Part shown: positions 38,973-47,982 of the stretch, piece by piece | Numbering within the stretch: position 1 is the first letter of the stretch | How the letters are laid out: every line of letters begins with the position of its first letter | Translations under genes and position numbers: made by a program | The notes under the pieces: model-generated | What the model was told of the DNA's origin: nothing | Databases searched by the model: none | The model's input: only the letters and a program-made list of their open reading frames with translations | Source of the DNA: Sphingopyxis microcysteis | GTDB lineage: Bacteria; Pseudomonadota; Alphaproteobacteria; Sphingomonadales; Sphingomonadaceae | DNA length: 64,000 nt | Direction: 5' to 3' | NCBI RefSeq assembly: GCF_012274265.1 | Contig: NZ_JAANYY010000003.1 | Span: forward strand, 186,001-250,000

Positions 38973-39469
38973 CAGCCGCGATCCTTGCTCGCCTTGCGGA
39001 TGGTGCCCGAAAAGCTGAGCACGATATGACTGTCGTCTTCACCCTGCACCACCAGTCCGCGCAGAAAGATCAGGCGACCGGTCTCGCGGACCAGCTCGAC
39101 CACCGCGTCCAATGGTTCGCCGAGCCGACCCGCGCCGACAAACTGCGTCGACAGGTCGAGCGTCACCGAATGGCCTGCATTGAGCGATCCGAACTGGTGC
39201 GACGCCGCGAACAGCGCAATGTCGACCAGTGCCAGCGTGACCGCGCCGTGGACATTATCCCCCAGATTGCTGTGCTTGCGCTCCGGGATCATGCGCACCC
39301 GCGCACAGGGGCGGCCGTCGGACGTGGGCGGCTCGACCCGTACCGTCAGCGGCTCGATAAAGCTGTTGAAGCGGCTCGCGTCCTTGAGATCCCAGCTCAG
39401 CCAGCCGTCGTCGAGTGCCTCGGCGCTGAAATGGTCACGCCGCTTCGGTTCCTCGATCCCGTCGTTCAT
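38972..39469 (-). CDS. PaaI-type hotdog-fold thioesterase
   Basis: A 165-residue hotdog protein of the acyl-CoA thioesterase (PaaI/YiiD) class. The helix segment NVHGAVTLALVDIALFAASH is the family signature, followed by HSVTLDLSTQFVGAGRLGE. It likely hydrolyses a cytoplasmic acyl-CoA; the chain preference cannot be read. The ATG overlaps the stop of the metallo-hydrolase gene by four bases and the stop overlaps zapE by one, so it is fully embedded in the sdhB run. Confidence 0.88.
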   Translation of the reverse strand: MNDGIEEPKRRDHFSAEALDDGWLSWDLKDASRFNSFIEPLTVRVEPPTSDGRPCARVRMIPERKHSNLGDNVHGAVTLALVDIALFAASHQFGSLNAGHSVTLDLSTQFVGAGRLGEPLDAVVELVRETGRLIFLRGLVVQGEDDSHIVLSFSGTIRKASKDRG

Positions 39470-40439
39470 GCCGTGCAATATCCGTCCAGTTTTCCCGCGC
39501 GGATCAGCCCGCCATAATAGTCCGCCATCGCTTTGGCCCGCACGCTGTCATCGCCGATCCACCGCGACGCGGCCGCGAGCCAGCCCGCCGAGCAGCCCTC
39601 AAGCGCGCCTGCGCCGCGCGCGCAAGCGATAAAATCGCCAAAGGCGTCGCGCCAGCGATGAAAATCGGCGGTCGACATGATCGGGCCATGACCCGGGACG
39701 ACCTGTTCGGCACCCGAAGCGGCGACGTCATCCAGCGCCGCCAGCCAGCCTTCGGGGCAGGCGGTGTCGAGGAATGGTGCGGGTAACGTGACCAGATCGC
39801 CCACGATCGCGCGTTTCTGGTCCGCATCGTAAATCCACAGGTCGCGCTCGGTCGCCGCGAGGTGGGCGACGCGAAGCGACAGCGGACGCCCGGCGATGAC
39901 CATGTCGCGCGTTTCGTCGACGATCACATCGGGCCGAAGCTCCGTCCCCCGCGCGATGGTCGCCAAGTCGCCCTCGACGTCGCCGACGGCCGCGGCGGGG
40001 ACGGCGCCCTCGGCAAGCGCCTTGCGCGAGGCGGCAGCACTGTTCGCGAGAAAGCCCATCAGCGCGCCGTCGATCGCCGAGGTGCCATAGACCTTGAGCC
40101 TCGGGAAAGCTGCCTTCAGCGCCGGATTGCCGCTCACATGGTCAAGATGCCAATGGGTGTTGACGATGGCGACCAGCGACATGCCGATTCCGCTCAGCCC
40201 CGTTTGATCAGGGTCAGATGCTCGGCATGGCGCCCCGTGTCGACAACGATCGCCCCCTCCGGCCCATACAGGATCACGCTGTTGCCGTCCGGCGAGCGGC
40301 CGGGCGGGAAAGTGCCGCCGATCAGGAAGGTCGCGCCGCCAATTCCGTGCGCATAAGTGCGCGGCGCCGGAACGGTTTCGACTGCGGGCGTTGCCGTGCA
40401 GGAGGCGAGCGCCAGCGCGGCGAACACCCCCCAGCGCAT
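39466..40439 (-). pseudogene. MBL-fold metallo-hydrolase lipoprotein gene split by a one-base frameshift
   Basis: Two adjoining frames encode one metallo-beta-lactamase-fold protein. The first (40439 to 40194, 81 residues) has a lipoprotein-like signal (ALASC) and GPEGAIVVDTGRHAEHLTLI, then stops at TGA. The second frame, read without its own start, continues into GLSGIGMSLVAIVNTHWHLD (zinc motif HxHxDH) down to 39466. Adding one G to the four-base run at 40198-40201 would join them into about 324 residues. The rest appears intact, including GHGPIMS. A restart at ATG 40182, 11 bases after the stop, could still make the second part. It could also be a sequencing error. Confidence 0.8.
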
Positions 40440-41221
40440 CAGACCTGCCGCTCGGCTTCCATTTTCTTGATCTCGGCGATCGCGCGCGCGGGGCTCAGTC
40501 CCTTGGGGCAGGCGTTCGAGCAGTTCATGATCGTGTGGCAGCGATAGAGGCGGAAGGGGTCTTCCAGCTCGTCGAGGCGCTCGCCGGTCATTTCGTCGCG
40601 GCTATCGGCGAGCCAGCGATACGCCTGAAGCAGGATCGCGGGGCCCAGGAACTTGTCGCTGTTCCACCAATAGCTGGGGCAGCTGGTCGAGCAGCAGGCG
40701 CACAGGATGCACTCATAAAGCCCGTCGAGCTTTTCGCGCTCGGCGGGCGATTGCAGCCGCTCCTTGCCGCTCGGCGTCGTCGTCTTGGTTTTCAGCCAGG
40801 GTTCGATCGACGCATATTGCGCATAGAAATGGGTGAAGTCGGGAACCAGATCCTTGATCACGTCCATCGCGGGCAGCGGCGTGATCGTGATGTCGCCCTT
40901 CAGATCCTCGATCGCGGTGGTGCAGGCGAGGCCGTTCTTGCCGTTCATGTTCATCGAACAGCTGCCGCAAATCCCCTCGCGGCACGAGCGGCGGAAGGTC
41001 AGCGAGCTATCCTGTTCGCTCTTCATCTTGATCAGCGCATCGAGCACCATCGGGCCGCACTTCTGGGTGTCGATCTCGAAGGTATCGAAGCGCGGATTCT
41101 GGCCGCTGTCGGGGTCGTAGCGATAGACTTTGAACGTCTTGACCGCGGCCGCGCCTTCGGCCTTGTGGACCTTGCCCGTCTTTTGCGGGCGGCTGTTCTT
41201 GGGCAGACGGAATTCGGCCAT
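40439..41221 (-). CDS. sdhB: succinate dehydrogenase iron-sulfur subunit
   Basis: A 260-residue SdhB. The 2Fe-2S cluster ligands are in [16 protein letters not shown] and a following GLAC; the 4Fe-4S and 3Fe-4S ligands are in [16 protein letters not shown] and [15 protein letters not shown]. It passes electrons from SdhA to ubiquinone at the inner membrane. sdhC, sdhD and sdhA are not upstream as they usually are; the next upstream gene reads the other way. A promoter-like pair lies 28 bases upstream. The stop shares one base with the next gene. Confidence 0.96.
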   Translation of the reverse strand: MAEFRLPKNSRPQKTGKVHKAEGAAAVKTFKVYRYDPDSGQNPRFDTFEIDTQKCGPMVLDALIKMKSEQDSSLTFRRSCREGICGSCSMNMNGKNGLACTTAIEDLKGDITITPLPAMDVIKDLVPDFTHFYAQYASIEPWLKTKTTTPSGKERLQSPAEREKLDGLYECILCACCSTSCPSYWWNSDKFLGPAILLQAYRWLADSRDEMTGERLDELEDPFRLYRCHTIMNCSNACPKGLSPARAIAEIKKMEAERQV

Positions 41222-41532
41222 GTCGCGGGCTCCCTGTACGATTGCGGGCTGACTAGACCCGATTGGCAGGGACGACAAGGGGTTGGATAGGGTGAAATCG
41301 CCCTGAAATTGCCTTCCCCCTTGATAGGCGAAGGATACTCAGCCTTGCCGCAAAGCGGCTAGGCGAAGTTGGATGGGGGTGAGGGTGCGCCCTGGCACCG
41401 TGGTTTCAGGCCGACAGCGCACCCCCTCCGCTGCGAGTAAGCCAGCAAGCTGGCAAGTCTCGCTGCCTCCCCCATCAAGGGGGGAGGGAAGATTGCTTTA
41501 TTCGTCAGCCAACAAACGCTACGTGCGCAGCG
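41222..41532. other. 311-base divergent intergenic region (sdhB / flippase) with repeat
   Basis: No gene was found. The left end holds the presumed sdhB promoter. From about 41310 to 41492 there is a large imperfect palindrome: CCTTCCCCCTTGATAGGCGA and GATGGGGGTGAGGGTGCGCC pair loosely with CACCCCCTCCGCTGCGAGTA and CCCCCATCAAGGGGGGAGGG. It looks like a distant relative of repeat family D. Confidence 0.6.
41250..41278 (-). promoter_or_regulatory. putative sdhB promoter
   Basis: On the minus strand TTGTCG (41278-41273) and TAGTCA (41255-41250) are 17 bases apart, and the -10 ends 28 bases before the sdhB start. AGGGAG stands about 8 bases before ATG 41221. Matches to the sigma-70 boxes are moderate. 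It supports sdhB being transcribed on its own. Confidence 0.4.
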
Positions 41533-43077
41533 ATGAGCGAAAGCGCCGCCCAACCCGCCGTCACCAGCCGCAGCGTCGCGCGCGGACTGGGTACCACGGT
41601 ACTCGCGCGGCTCGGCGCGGTGGTCGAAATCGTCGCACAGCCGCTCTATGTACTGATGTTCGGGCTGGCCGGATACGGCCTCTATGCGGTGCTGTGGGCG
41701 GCGATCAACCTGCTCGAAAATATCTTCGACATGGGCATGACCAGCGCGATGCAGCGCACCGTGCCGCAATCGGCGAGCGACGCCGAAGCAGCGGCGGCGC
41801 TGCGTACGGCGATGATTTTCGGCGTCGGCCCGTGCATCCTTGTCGCGGCGCTGATCGCCGCATTTGCTGCCGATCTTGGTCCGCTGCTCAATGTCGCCGC
41901 CAGCGACCGCGACCTCGTCACGCCTGCGATCCGGGTGTTCGTGTGGGCATTGCCGTTATGGGCCTTTGTCGAGATTGCAACGTCGGCGCTGCGTGCGCGG
42001 ATGGTGTTCGGCGCCGAAATCCGGCTGCGGATCGTTTGGGAACAGGTGCTGCGACTGGTGTTCGCCGGGCTGTTTTTTGCGGGCGGGCTCGGGCTGAAAG
42101 GATTGTTCATCGCGCACCTCTGCTCGCTGGCGATCACCGCGATCCTGTGCGTCCGGTTGCTTGCCCAACATTACGACCTCAGCGGCTTTTGGCGCGGCCC
42201 CCGCGGCACCGAAACGGCGCGCAATACCTTTTGGGCCGGGCTGTCGATCCTGCCGTCGAACATTATCGCGCGCCTGTTCGGTGACGCCCCCGCGCTAGTG
42301 CTGAACCTGCTGTTGCCCGGCGCGGCGGGCGCCGCGGCGGCGGGGCTGTTCACCATCGCGCGCAAGCTGTCGAGCGTCGTCCAGCTTGTTCGCATCGCAT
42401 TTGTCTATGTGATGGCGCCGCTCGCGGCCAGCGCCGAGCGCCGGGATCGGGCGCAAGTCGCTGATATTTATGCCTATGCAACCCGGCTGATCTCGGCGAT
42501 CGCGCTACCGCTCGCCGCCGTCCTCGCAGCGGGCAGCGCGTCGCTGCTCAGCCTGTTCGGCGCACAGGCGCAGGCCGCGCAGGCCGCGCTCGTGATCCTG
42601 CTGTTCGCGCGCGCCGCCGAAGCGGTGCTCGGCATTTCGTCGCCGGTGTTGCAGGTCGTATCGGCGTTTCGCCACCAGCTCACCGCCAGCATCTTTGGCG
42701 TCGCCGTGGCGGTCGGCGCCGGCTGGCTGATCCTTGGGCATATGGATGCGCTCACCGGGGTCACGCTCGCGACGTCGATCGGTCTGGTGGTGATGGCGGG
42801 TATTCCGACCCTGCAGCTGGCCATGAACGAAAAGCTGCACCCGTTCGACCATCAGTTCCCGGTCGTTGCGACGCGCGGCATGGCGCTGACCTTGGTCGCG
42901 GGCGCCGCGGCGCTGCTCGCCGACCGATTGCCCGATCCGGTTGCGCTGCCGCTGATCGTGATCATCGCGCTGGGATCGATATGGGCCGCGATCCGTTTCG
43001 CGCTACCCTATGCCGACCGCGCGTCGCTCGGCAAAGCGGGACGGAAATTGCGGCTGATCGGGGACGATACCCCATGA
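41533..43077 (+). CDS. polysaccharide/lipid flippase of the MOP superfamily (Wzx-like)
   Basis: A 514-residue membrane protein with about 12-14 transmembrane helices and the polysaccharide-biosynthesis layout (first helix pair ARGLGTTVLARLGAVVEIVA, central ARKLSSVVQLVRIAFVYVMA). MOP flippases carry lipid-linked sugars or lipids across the inner membrane. It heads the plus-strand set of five overlapping genes for alcohol-phosphate chemistry, so its cargo is presumably their product. The next gene's ATG overlaps its stop by four bases. Confidence 0.88.
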   Translation: MSESAAQPAVTSRSVARGLGTTVLARLGAVVEIVAQPLYVLMFGLAGYGLYAVLWAAINLLENIFDMGMTSAMQRTVPQSASDAEAAAALRTAMIFGVGPCILVAALIAAFAADLGPLLNVAASDRDLVTPAIRVFVWALPLWAFVEIATSALRARMVFGAEIRLRIVWEQVLRLVFAGLFFAGGLGLKGLFIAHLCSLAITAILCVRLLAQHYDLSGFWRGPRGTETARNTFWAGLSILPSNIIARLFGDAPALVLNLLLPGAAGAAAAGLFTIARKLSSVVQLVRIAFVYVMAPLAASAERRDRAQVADIYAYATRLISAIALPLAAVLAAGSASLLSLFGAQAQAAQAALVILLFARAAEAVLGISSPVLQVVSAFRHQLTASIFGVAVAVGAGWLILGHMDALTGVTLATSIGLVVMAGIPTLQLAMNEKLHPFDHQFPVVATRGMALTLVAGAAALLADRLPDPVALPLIVIIALGSIWAAIRFALPYADRASLGKAGRKLRLIGDDTP

Positions 43078-43784
43078 CCGGTTCCCCCGCGCGCATCGCC
43101 ATTTACGATCTTGACCGCACCGTGCTGCGCAAGCCGACATTCACCCTGTTCCTCTTGTGGGCGCCGGCCCGCGAGGCGCCGTGGCGCCTGTTGCTGCTCC
43201 CGCTGCTCGCCGCGCTGATGATCGGTTACGCGCTGCGCCTTTACGGTCGCGACCGGTTCAAGCCCGCCGCCATCCACCTGATGCTCGGATCGCATTTGAC
43301 GCCCGCGCGCGCGGCGCGGCTTGCTGCCCGTTTTGCCGCCTGGCGCGTGCCGCGCGATGTGCCGCCGGGCGCCCGGGCCTGCATCGCGCGCGACCGGGCC
43401 GAGGGCTACCGGCTGTTGATGGCGACCGCGGCGCCCGAATTTTACGCGGGCGCGATCGCCGACGCGCTGAACTTCGACGCGATCGTCGCCTCGCGCCACC
43501 AGCGCGACGCCGACGGCAATTGGCTGCCGCTGCTCGACGGCCCCAATTGCTACGGCGCCGAAAAAGCGCGGCGGGTCGCCGAATGGATCGAAAGTCACGC
43601 GGCTGGCGCGACGCATATCCGCGCCTATTCGGACCATGTCAGCGACGCGCCGACCTTTGCCCTCGCGGACGAAGCGTGGCTGGTCGGGCGCGGCGAAAAA
43701 TCTGTCCGGCTGGCAGCGCGGCACGGCTGGCAGGTAGCCGACTTTGAAAGTGAGGCGGCGGGCACCGCTGCCAAGGTGCGGTAA
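43074..43784 (+). CDS. HAD-IB family phosphatase
   Basis: A 236-residue HAD hydrolase with the nucleophile motif IYDLDRTVLRK, the alpha-helical cap typical of subfamily IB (related to PSP and CicA), a Lys-bearing GAEKARRVAEW and the motif IV acids in YSDHVSDAPTFALAD. A hydrophobic stretch at about residues 30-50 may dip into the membrane. It probably dephosphorylates a small phosphate ester, here perhaps an intermediate of the neighbouring pathway. ATGA overlap with the flippase gene; TAATG overlap with the next. Confidence 0.88.
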   Translation: MTGSPARIAIYDLDRTVLRKPTFTLFLLWAPAREAPWRLLLLPLLAALMIGYALRLYGRDRFKPAAIHLMLGSHLTPARAARLAARFAAWRVPRDVPPGARACIARDRAEGYRLLMATAAPEFYAGAIADALNFDAIVASRHQRDADGNWLPLLDGPNCYGAEKARRVAEWIESHAAGATHIRAYSDHVSDAPTFALADEAWLVGRGEKSVRLAARHGWQVADFESEAAGTAAKVR

Positions 43785-44923
43785 TGCGCATCCTGTTCCT
43801 GTTCATCGGCGAACCGCACCAGATTTTCCACGCGCTGCCGATCGCGGCCGAAATGGCGGCTGCGGGCAGCGATGTCGAGGTCGCGGTCGCCAGCACCGGA
43901 CATCTGCCGGTGGTCGAACGGGTAATGGCAGCCTATCCCGGCTTTTCGCCCCGGATCAGGCTGCTCGGGCAGCGCGGGATCAGCCACTGGCTGCGCGCGC
44001 GTGCGATCATTCGCCATCCGCGCCTGCCGATCCTGTTCGGCGCGCTGCGCTTTTTGCGCCAGTTCGACGCGATCGTCGTACCCGAACGGACGACAACCGC
44101 GATCCGCCACTTCCTGCCGCGCCGCACCCGGCTGATCTTTACCCCGCATGGCGCGGGCGACCGCGCGATCATGCTCGACCCGCGCGACCGCCATTTCGAT
44201 TTTGTGCTGGTCGCGGGCGAAAAGAGCGAACAGCGCCTGCTCGATGCCGGAACCATCCGACCGGGCCATTATGCGCTCAACGGCTATGTGAAGCTCGACC
44301 TGATGACGCGTCTGGACAAGACGCGCGCGCGGCTGTTCGACAATGATCGCCCGACCGTCCTCTATGCACCGCATTTCCATCGCGGGCTGTCGTCGTGGGA
44401 CCGGTTCGGGCGCGACATCATCGACTGGTTCGCGGCGCAGGGCCGGTACAACCTCGTCGTTGCGCCGCACATCCGCCTGTTTGCCGAGGCCAGCGACGGC
44501 GATCGCGCGGCGATCAAAACGCTGGCTATTCCGGGCAAGATTCTGATCGATCTCGATTCCGACCGGCTGTTCGACATGAGCTACACCAGCGGCTCCGACC
44601 TCTATCTGGGCGATGTCAGCAGCCAGGTTTACGAATTTCTGGCGACCCCGCGCCCCTGCCTGTTTCTCAACGCGCATGACGCGCAATGGGTCGGCGACCC
44701 CGACTATCTGTTCTGGACGCTCGGCGACGTCATCGACGATGTGGCAGACCTTCCCAATGCGCTCGATCAGGCGACAGCGCGTCATTCGCGCTATATCGAC
44801 GCGCAACGCGAGCGGCTGGCGGAATCGATCGGCGGCGATCCGGCGGGCGCGGCGCAGCGCGGGGCCGAGGCGATCGCGCGCTTCCTTGCAAAGGATGCTG
44901 CACAGGATAAGAGCGGCGGATGA
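43784..44923 (+). CDS. CDP-glycerol glycerophosphotransferase-like protein
   Basis: A 379-residue GT-B-like protein of the Glyphos_transf family. The N-terminal half starts MRILFLFIGEPHQIFHALP; the C-terminal half has VLYAPHFHRGLSSWDRFG and SDLYLGDVSSQVYEFLATPR, the blocks that bind the CDP-alcohol in teichoic-acid-type enzymes. It would move a polyol phosphate from a CDP-polyol to an acceptor. Such genes are unusual in Gram-negative bacteria and are mostly found in surface polymer loci. Overlaps both neighbours. Confidence 0.82.
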   Translation: MRILFLFIGEPHQIFHALPIAAEMAAAGSDVEVAVASTGHLPVVERVMAAYPGFSPRIRLLGQRGISHWLRARAIIRHPRLPILFGALRFLRQFDAIVVPERTTTAIRHFLPRRTRLIFTPHGAGDRAIMLDPRDRHFDFVLVAGEKSEQRLLDAGTIRPGHYALNGYVKLDLMTRLDKTRARLFDNDRPTVLYAPHFHRGLSSWDRFGRDIIDWFAAQGRYNLVVAPHIRLFAEASDGDRAAIKTLAIPGKILIDLDSDRLFDMSYTSGSDLYLGDVSSQVYEFLATPRPCLFLNAHDAQWVGDPDYLFWTLGDVIDDVADLPNALDQATARHSRYIDAQRERLAESIGGDPAGAAQRGAEAIARFLAKDAAQDKSGG

Positions 44924-46023
44924 GCGAACCAACGACCCTGCCCGCGCTGGCACTGATCGGCGACAATCCGACCCTGCTATGGGGAATGACCAACGCCGAA
45001 CGGCTGCGCCGCATGGCGCGCGCCGAAGGCTTGCCCGACACGCCGCCTGCGTCCGGGACGCGGCTGTTCGTCAACCTCGACTATGTGTTCGACCCGGTGT
45101 GGCTGCGGCATATCGTGACGCTGCCCGGCACCGTCGTGATGGACGGCGATGCGCTGGTGATGGCGCATCTGACCGGCGGCCTCGGTCCCGATGACATCGC
45201 GGCGCATCGGGATGCGCTCACGATCATCGACTACCGCGACAAGCCGCAAATCTATAACCGCCAGCTGCGCAAGCTCGATACGCCGTTCATCCAGCGGCTG
45301 ACCCCCGAAACGCGACGCGAAATCGAACGCAAAAGCTATTTCGGCGCCTATAAGGGCGTTACCGACGTGCTGACCAAATATCTGTGGCCCGAACTCGCGC
45401 TATGGCTGACGCGGATCGCCGCCAGCATCGGCATGACCCCGAATATGGTCACCGCGATCGGCGCCGCGCTCTGCGTCTACGCGACCTATTTGTTTGCCTA
45501 TGGCCATTACTGGACCGGAATGCTCGCCGCGTTCATTTTCATGGTTTTCGACACCGTCGACGGCAAGCTCGCGCGCTGCACGATCACCTCGTCGAAATGG
45601 GGCAATGTCGCCGATCATGGCGTCGACCTGATCCACCCGCCCTTCTGGTGGTATTTCTGGGGCGTCGGGCTCGGCAGTTGGGGGCTCGCGCTGTCGACAC
45701 AGACCTTCCTGTTCGTGATGATCGCCGTGCTCGCTGGCTATGTGCTCCAGCGGGTGATCGAGGGGATGTTCATCAAGGATTTCGGGATGGACGTCCATGT
45801 GTGGCGGCGCTTCGACAGCCAGTTCCGCCTGATCACCGCGCGGCGCAACCCGAATATCGCGATCCTGTTTTTCGCGACGCTTGCCGGGCGCCCCGACATC
45901 GGGCTGATCGCGGTCGCGTGGTGGACGATTATTTCGCTGGTCGTTCATGCGGTGCAGCTGGTTCAGGCCTATGCGCAGCGGCGCGCCGGGCGCCCGATTG
46001 TCAGCTGGATGGAGGAAGCATGA
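44920..46023 (+). CDS. CDP-alcohol phosphatidyltransferase family protein with extra N-terminal domain
   Basis: A 367-residue protein. The C-terminal 200 residues form the CDP-alcohol phosphatidyltransferase membrane domain, with the full signature D-x2-DG-x2-AR-x8-G-x3-D-x3-D in DTVDGKLARCTITSSKWGNV and ADHGVD. The first about 130 residues are soluble; the segment LIGDNPTLLWGMTNAERLRR and MDGDALVMAHL recall nucleotidyltransferase domains that are fused to such enzymes in inositol-phosphate synthases, but the P-loop is not seen. YNRQLRKLDTPFIQRLTPET and KSYFGAYKGVTDVLTK link the parts. The CDP-alcohol used is unknown. Confidence 0.88.
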   Translation: MSEPTTLPALALIGDNPTLLWGMTNAERLRRMARAEGLPDTPPASGTRLFVNLDYVFDPVWLRHIVTLPGTVVMDGDALVMAHLTGGLGPDDIAAHRDALTIIDYRDKPQIYNRQLRKLDTPFIQRLTPETRREIERKSYFGAYKGVTDVLTKYLWPELALWLTRIAASIGMTPNMVTAIGAALCVYATYLFAYGHYWTGMLAAFIFMVFDTVDGKLARCTITSSKWGNVADHGVDLIHPPFWWYFWGVGLGSWGLALSTQTFLFVMIAVLAGYVLQRVIEGMFIKDFGMDVHVWRRFDSQFRLITARRNPNIAILFFATLAGRPDIGLIAVAWWTIISLVVHAVQLVQAYAQRRAGRPIVSWMEEA

Positions 46024-46448
46024 ACGACACCATCGCGAAATTCGGCTACCCCGCGACGCTGATCGCCGAATATGACCATTGGGTCGTGCTGCTGCGCCCC
46101 GCCCAGCCAACGCTCGGCGCGCTGGTGCTGGCCGCAAAATCCGACGCCACGGCGTTCGGCGATTTGCCCGCGGCGGCGCACGCAGAACTCAAGGTCGCGA
46201 CGTCGGCGATCGAGGCCGCGTTGAGTCAAGCGGTCGGCTATACCCGGATCAATTATCTGATGCTGATGATGGTCGATCCGCACGTCCATTTCCACGTCCT
46301 GCCGCGCTATGACGGCGAACGAATGGGCGCGGGCCTTGCGGTCACCGATACCGGTTGGCCGGGGCCGCCCGATCTGGCGCAGGCGGTCAAGCTGGGCGAT
46401 GCACAGATCGCCGCGCTCACCGGCTGGCTCAAACCCTATTTCGCGTAG
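46020..46448 (+). CDS. HIT family protein
   Basis: A 142-residue histidine-triad protein with HVHFHVLPR as the nucleotide-hydrolase or transferase motif. The N-terminus (FGYPATLIAEYDHWVVLLRP) matches HIT proteins near lipid and polymer genes. It may hydrolyse or transfer a nucleotidyl group. Its ATG overlaps the stop of the CDP-alcohol transferase gene. The 3' end overlaps the convergent cytidylyltransferase gene by 13 bases. Confidence 0.9.
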   Translation: MNDTIAKFGYPATLIAEYDHWVVLLRPAQPTLGALVLAAKSDATAFGDLPAAAHAELKVATSAIEAALSQAVGYTRINYLMLMMVDPHVHFHVLPRYDGERMGAGLAVTDTGWPGPPDLAQAVKLGDAQIAALTGWLKPYFA

Positions 46449-47200
46449 CGGCCTTCCTCGGCCCATTTCGCGGTAAGCGCATCGGCGGCTTCGACGTCCT
46501 GCGGGAAGTCGACTTCCTGCCAGTCCAGCCCCTCGATCGACGCGGTGCCGACGCGGTTGCCCTTGGCGATGACATCGATCGCGCGCAGATACCAGCGCTC
46601 GACCCCTTCGGGAGTGCGCATCATCTGGTCGACCTGGCTGCGGAAAATCGACGGGCCGTCGCCGACGAAGGCGAGCATGCCGATCGATTCCGCATTGGTA
46701 TCGGGGGGCAGCAGGCGCTTGCCGATATGGTGCAGGCGGCCGTCGGCGTCGCGGTTCACTTTCATATCGTCGTCGTCATAGTCGGCCTTGACGTCGACGG
46801 TGACGGTGATCGGCTCATGGGCGCCCGCGATCAACTTCGCGACGATCTCTTCCGAAACGATGGTGTCACCGTTGAGGATGATGAAATCGCGGTCCATCTC
46901 CTCGCGCGCGATCCAGCAGGTGCCAAGATTGTCGGCGACCTGAAAGAAGGGGTTGAACAGGGTGCGGATGCGCACGCCGGTATCGCGGTAAAGCTGCAAT
47001 GCATGATCCTCGACACGCTCGGTACGGAACCCGGTGACGACGACGATGTCCTTGATACCGTTGGCGGCAAGCGCCGCGACCTGCCAGCCGATCAAGGTCC
47101 GGCCATTGAGGTCGATCAGGCATTTGGGAATGTCGCGGGTCAGCGGCAACAGGCGCGAACCCTGCCCGGCCGACAGAATGATGGCTTTTTCGATGGTCAT
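46436..47200 (-). CDS. COG1213-type phospho-alcohol cytidylyltransferase
   Basis: A 254-residue nucleotidyltransferase with the signature AIILSAGQGSRLLPLTRDIP (residues 6-25), KCLIDLNGRTLIGWQ, GTCWIAREEM and ILNGDTIV (metal Asp). This is the family of phosphocholine and inositol-phosphate cytidylyltransferases. It would form CDP-alcohol from CTP and an alcohol phosphate, and so could supply the CDP-alcohol and glycerophosphotransferases encoded opposite. Its ATG overlaps the preceding nucleotidyltransferase stop by four bases. Confidence 0.88.
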   Translation of the reverse strand: MTIEKAIILSAGQGSRLLPLTRDIPKCLIDLNGRTLIGWQVAALAANGIKDIVVVTGFRTERVEDHALQLYRDTGVRIRTLFNPFFQVADNLGTCWIAREEMDRDFIILNGDTIVSEEIVAKLIAGAHEPITVTVDVKADYDDDDMKVNRDADGRLHHIGKRLLPPDTNAESIGMLAFVGDGPSIFRSQVDQMMRTPEGVERWYLRAIDVIAKGNRVGTASIEGLDWQEVDFPQDVEAADALTAKWAEEGRYAK

Positions 47201-47982
47201 AGCGGCTGCCCTATAGCGGCTTGCCGCCGCGCGGCAAAGATTTGCTCGATCAGCACGATGTCGGCGGGCTTGTCGGCGTCGATGCACGCCTCGGCCTCGG
47301 ACATCGGTACCACGCTGGCGTGGAGGCCGAAGCGCAGACCCGCGCGCGCGACGCCCTGCTGGATCGTGAACAGGCGAAGCAGCGCGCCGATCAGCAACCA
47401 TGGGCCAAAGGCAGCGATGATCTTCAGCCCCTTTTTGCGGTCGCGTTCGATGCGGCCCCAGAAATCGAGCAGCGGCAATACGCGCCGTCCGCGCAGGTAG
47501 AACATGTTCGCCCCCGACCACCAGCCGCCGCGGAATTTCAGCCAGGTGCGTTTCGATTCCGGATAGCGCGCGAGCAGCACATCACGCTCGACCATCGCCA
47601 CCGCAACATCCTTGTCCGCGGCACCGTGCAGGAATTCGGCGATCATCGTCGGCGTCAGCAACACATTGTCGGCGGTCGTCACCAGCAGCGGTTCCTCACC
47701 GGCGGGGAGCGCCGCGGCGAGCGAGCTGCTGATCCCCTGCCCCGAGTCCGCAAAATGCAGGTCGGCGAACCCTGCCAGCCCCGACGCCGCCGCCAGCTCG
47801 GCGCTGTTCTGCGCCAGTATCGTGATCGGGCCGACATCGGGCGACGCCCGTAATGCGCCGACGACATGGACCAGCATCGCGTCGCCCGCGATCGGCAGCA
47901 GCGCCTTGGTCGATACGCCGCTCCCCGTCAGCAGCGGGTCGGGACCGGGACGGCTGCCCGCGAGGACGATCGCGGGGATCAT
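47197..47982 (-). CDS. MobA-like nucleotidyltransferase
   Basis: A 261-residue protein of the NTP_transf_3/MobA-like class. It begins PAIVLAGSRPGPDPLLTGSG and STKALLPIAGDAMLVHVVGA, with VTTADNVLLTPTM in place of the usual Asp-rich metal site. It may activate a sugar or alcohol phosphate. Both ends overlap neighbours by four bases, placing it in the same message as the cytidylyltransferase. The C-terminal part (about residues 165-215) is hydrophobic and may contact the membrane. Confidence 0.82.
   Translation of the reverse strand: MIPAIVLAGSRPGPDPLLTGSGVSTKALLPIAGDAMLVHVVGALRASPDVGPITILAQNSAELAAASGLAGFADLHFADSGQGISSSLAAALPAGEEPLLVTTADNVLLTPTMIAEFLHGAADKDVAVAMVERDVLLARYPESKRTWLKFRGGWWSGANMFYLRGRRVLPLLDFWGRIERDRKKGLKIIAAFGPWLLIGALLRLFTIQQGVARAGLRFGLHASVVPMSEAEACIDADKPADIVLIEQIFAARRQAAIGQPL

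Noticed and set aside
40180-40210. Programmed -1 frameshifting in the metallo-hydrolase gene
   Set aside because: The in-frame codons ATC AAA CGG GGC do not form a standard slippery heptamer and no convincing downstream structure was seen; a base loss in the G-run is simpler.
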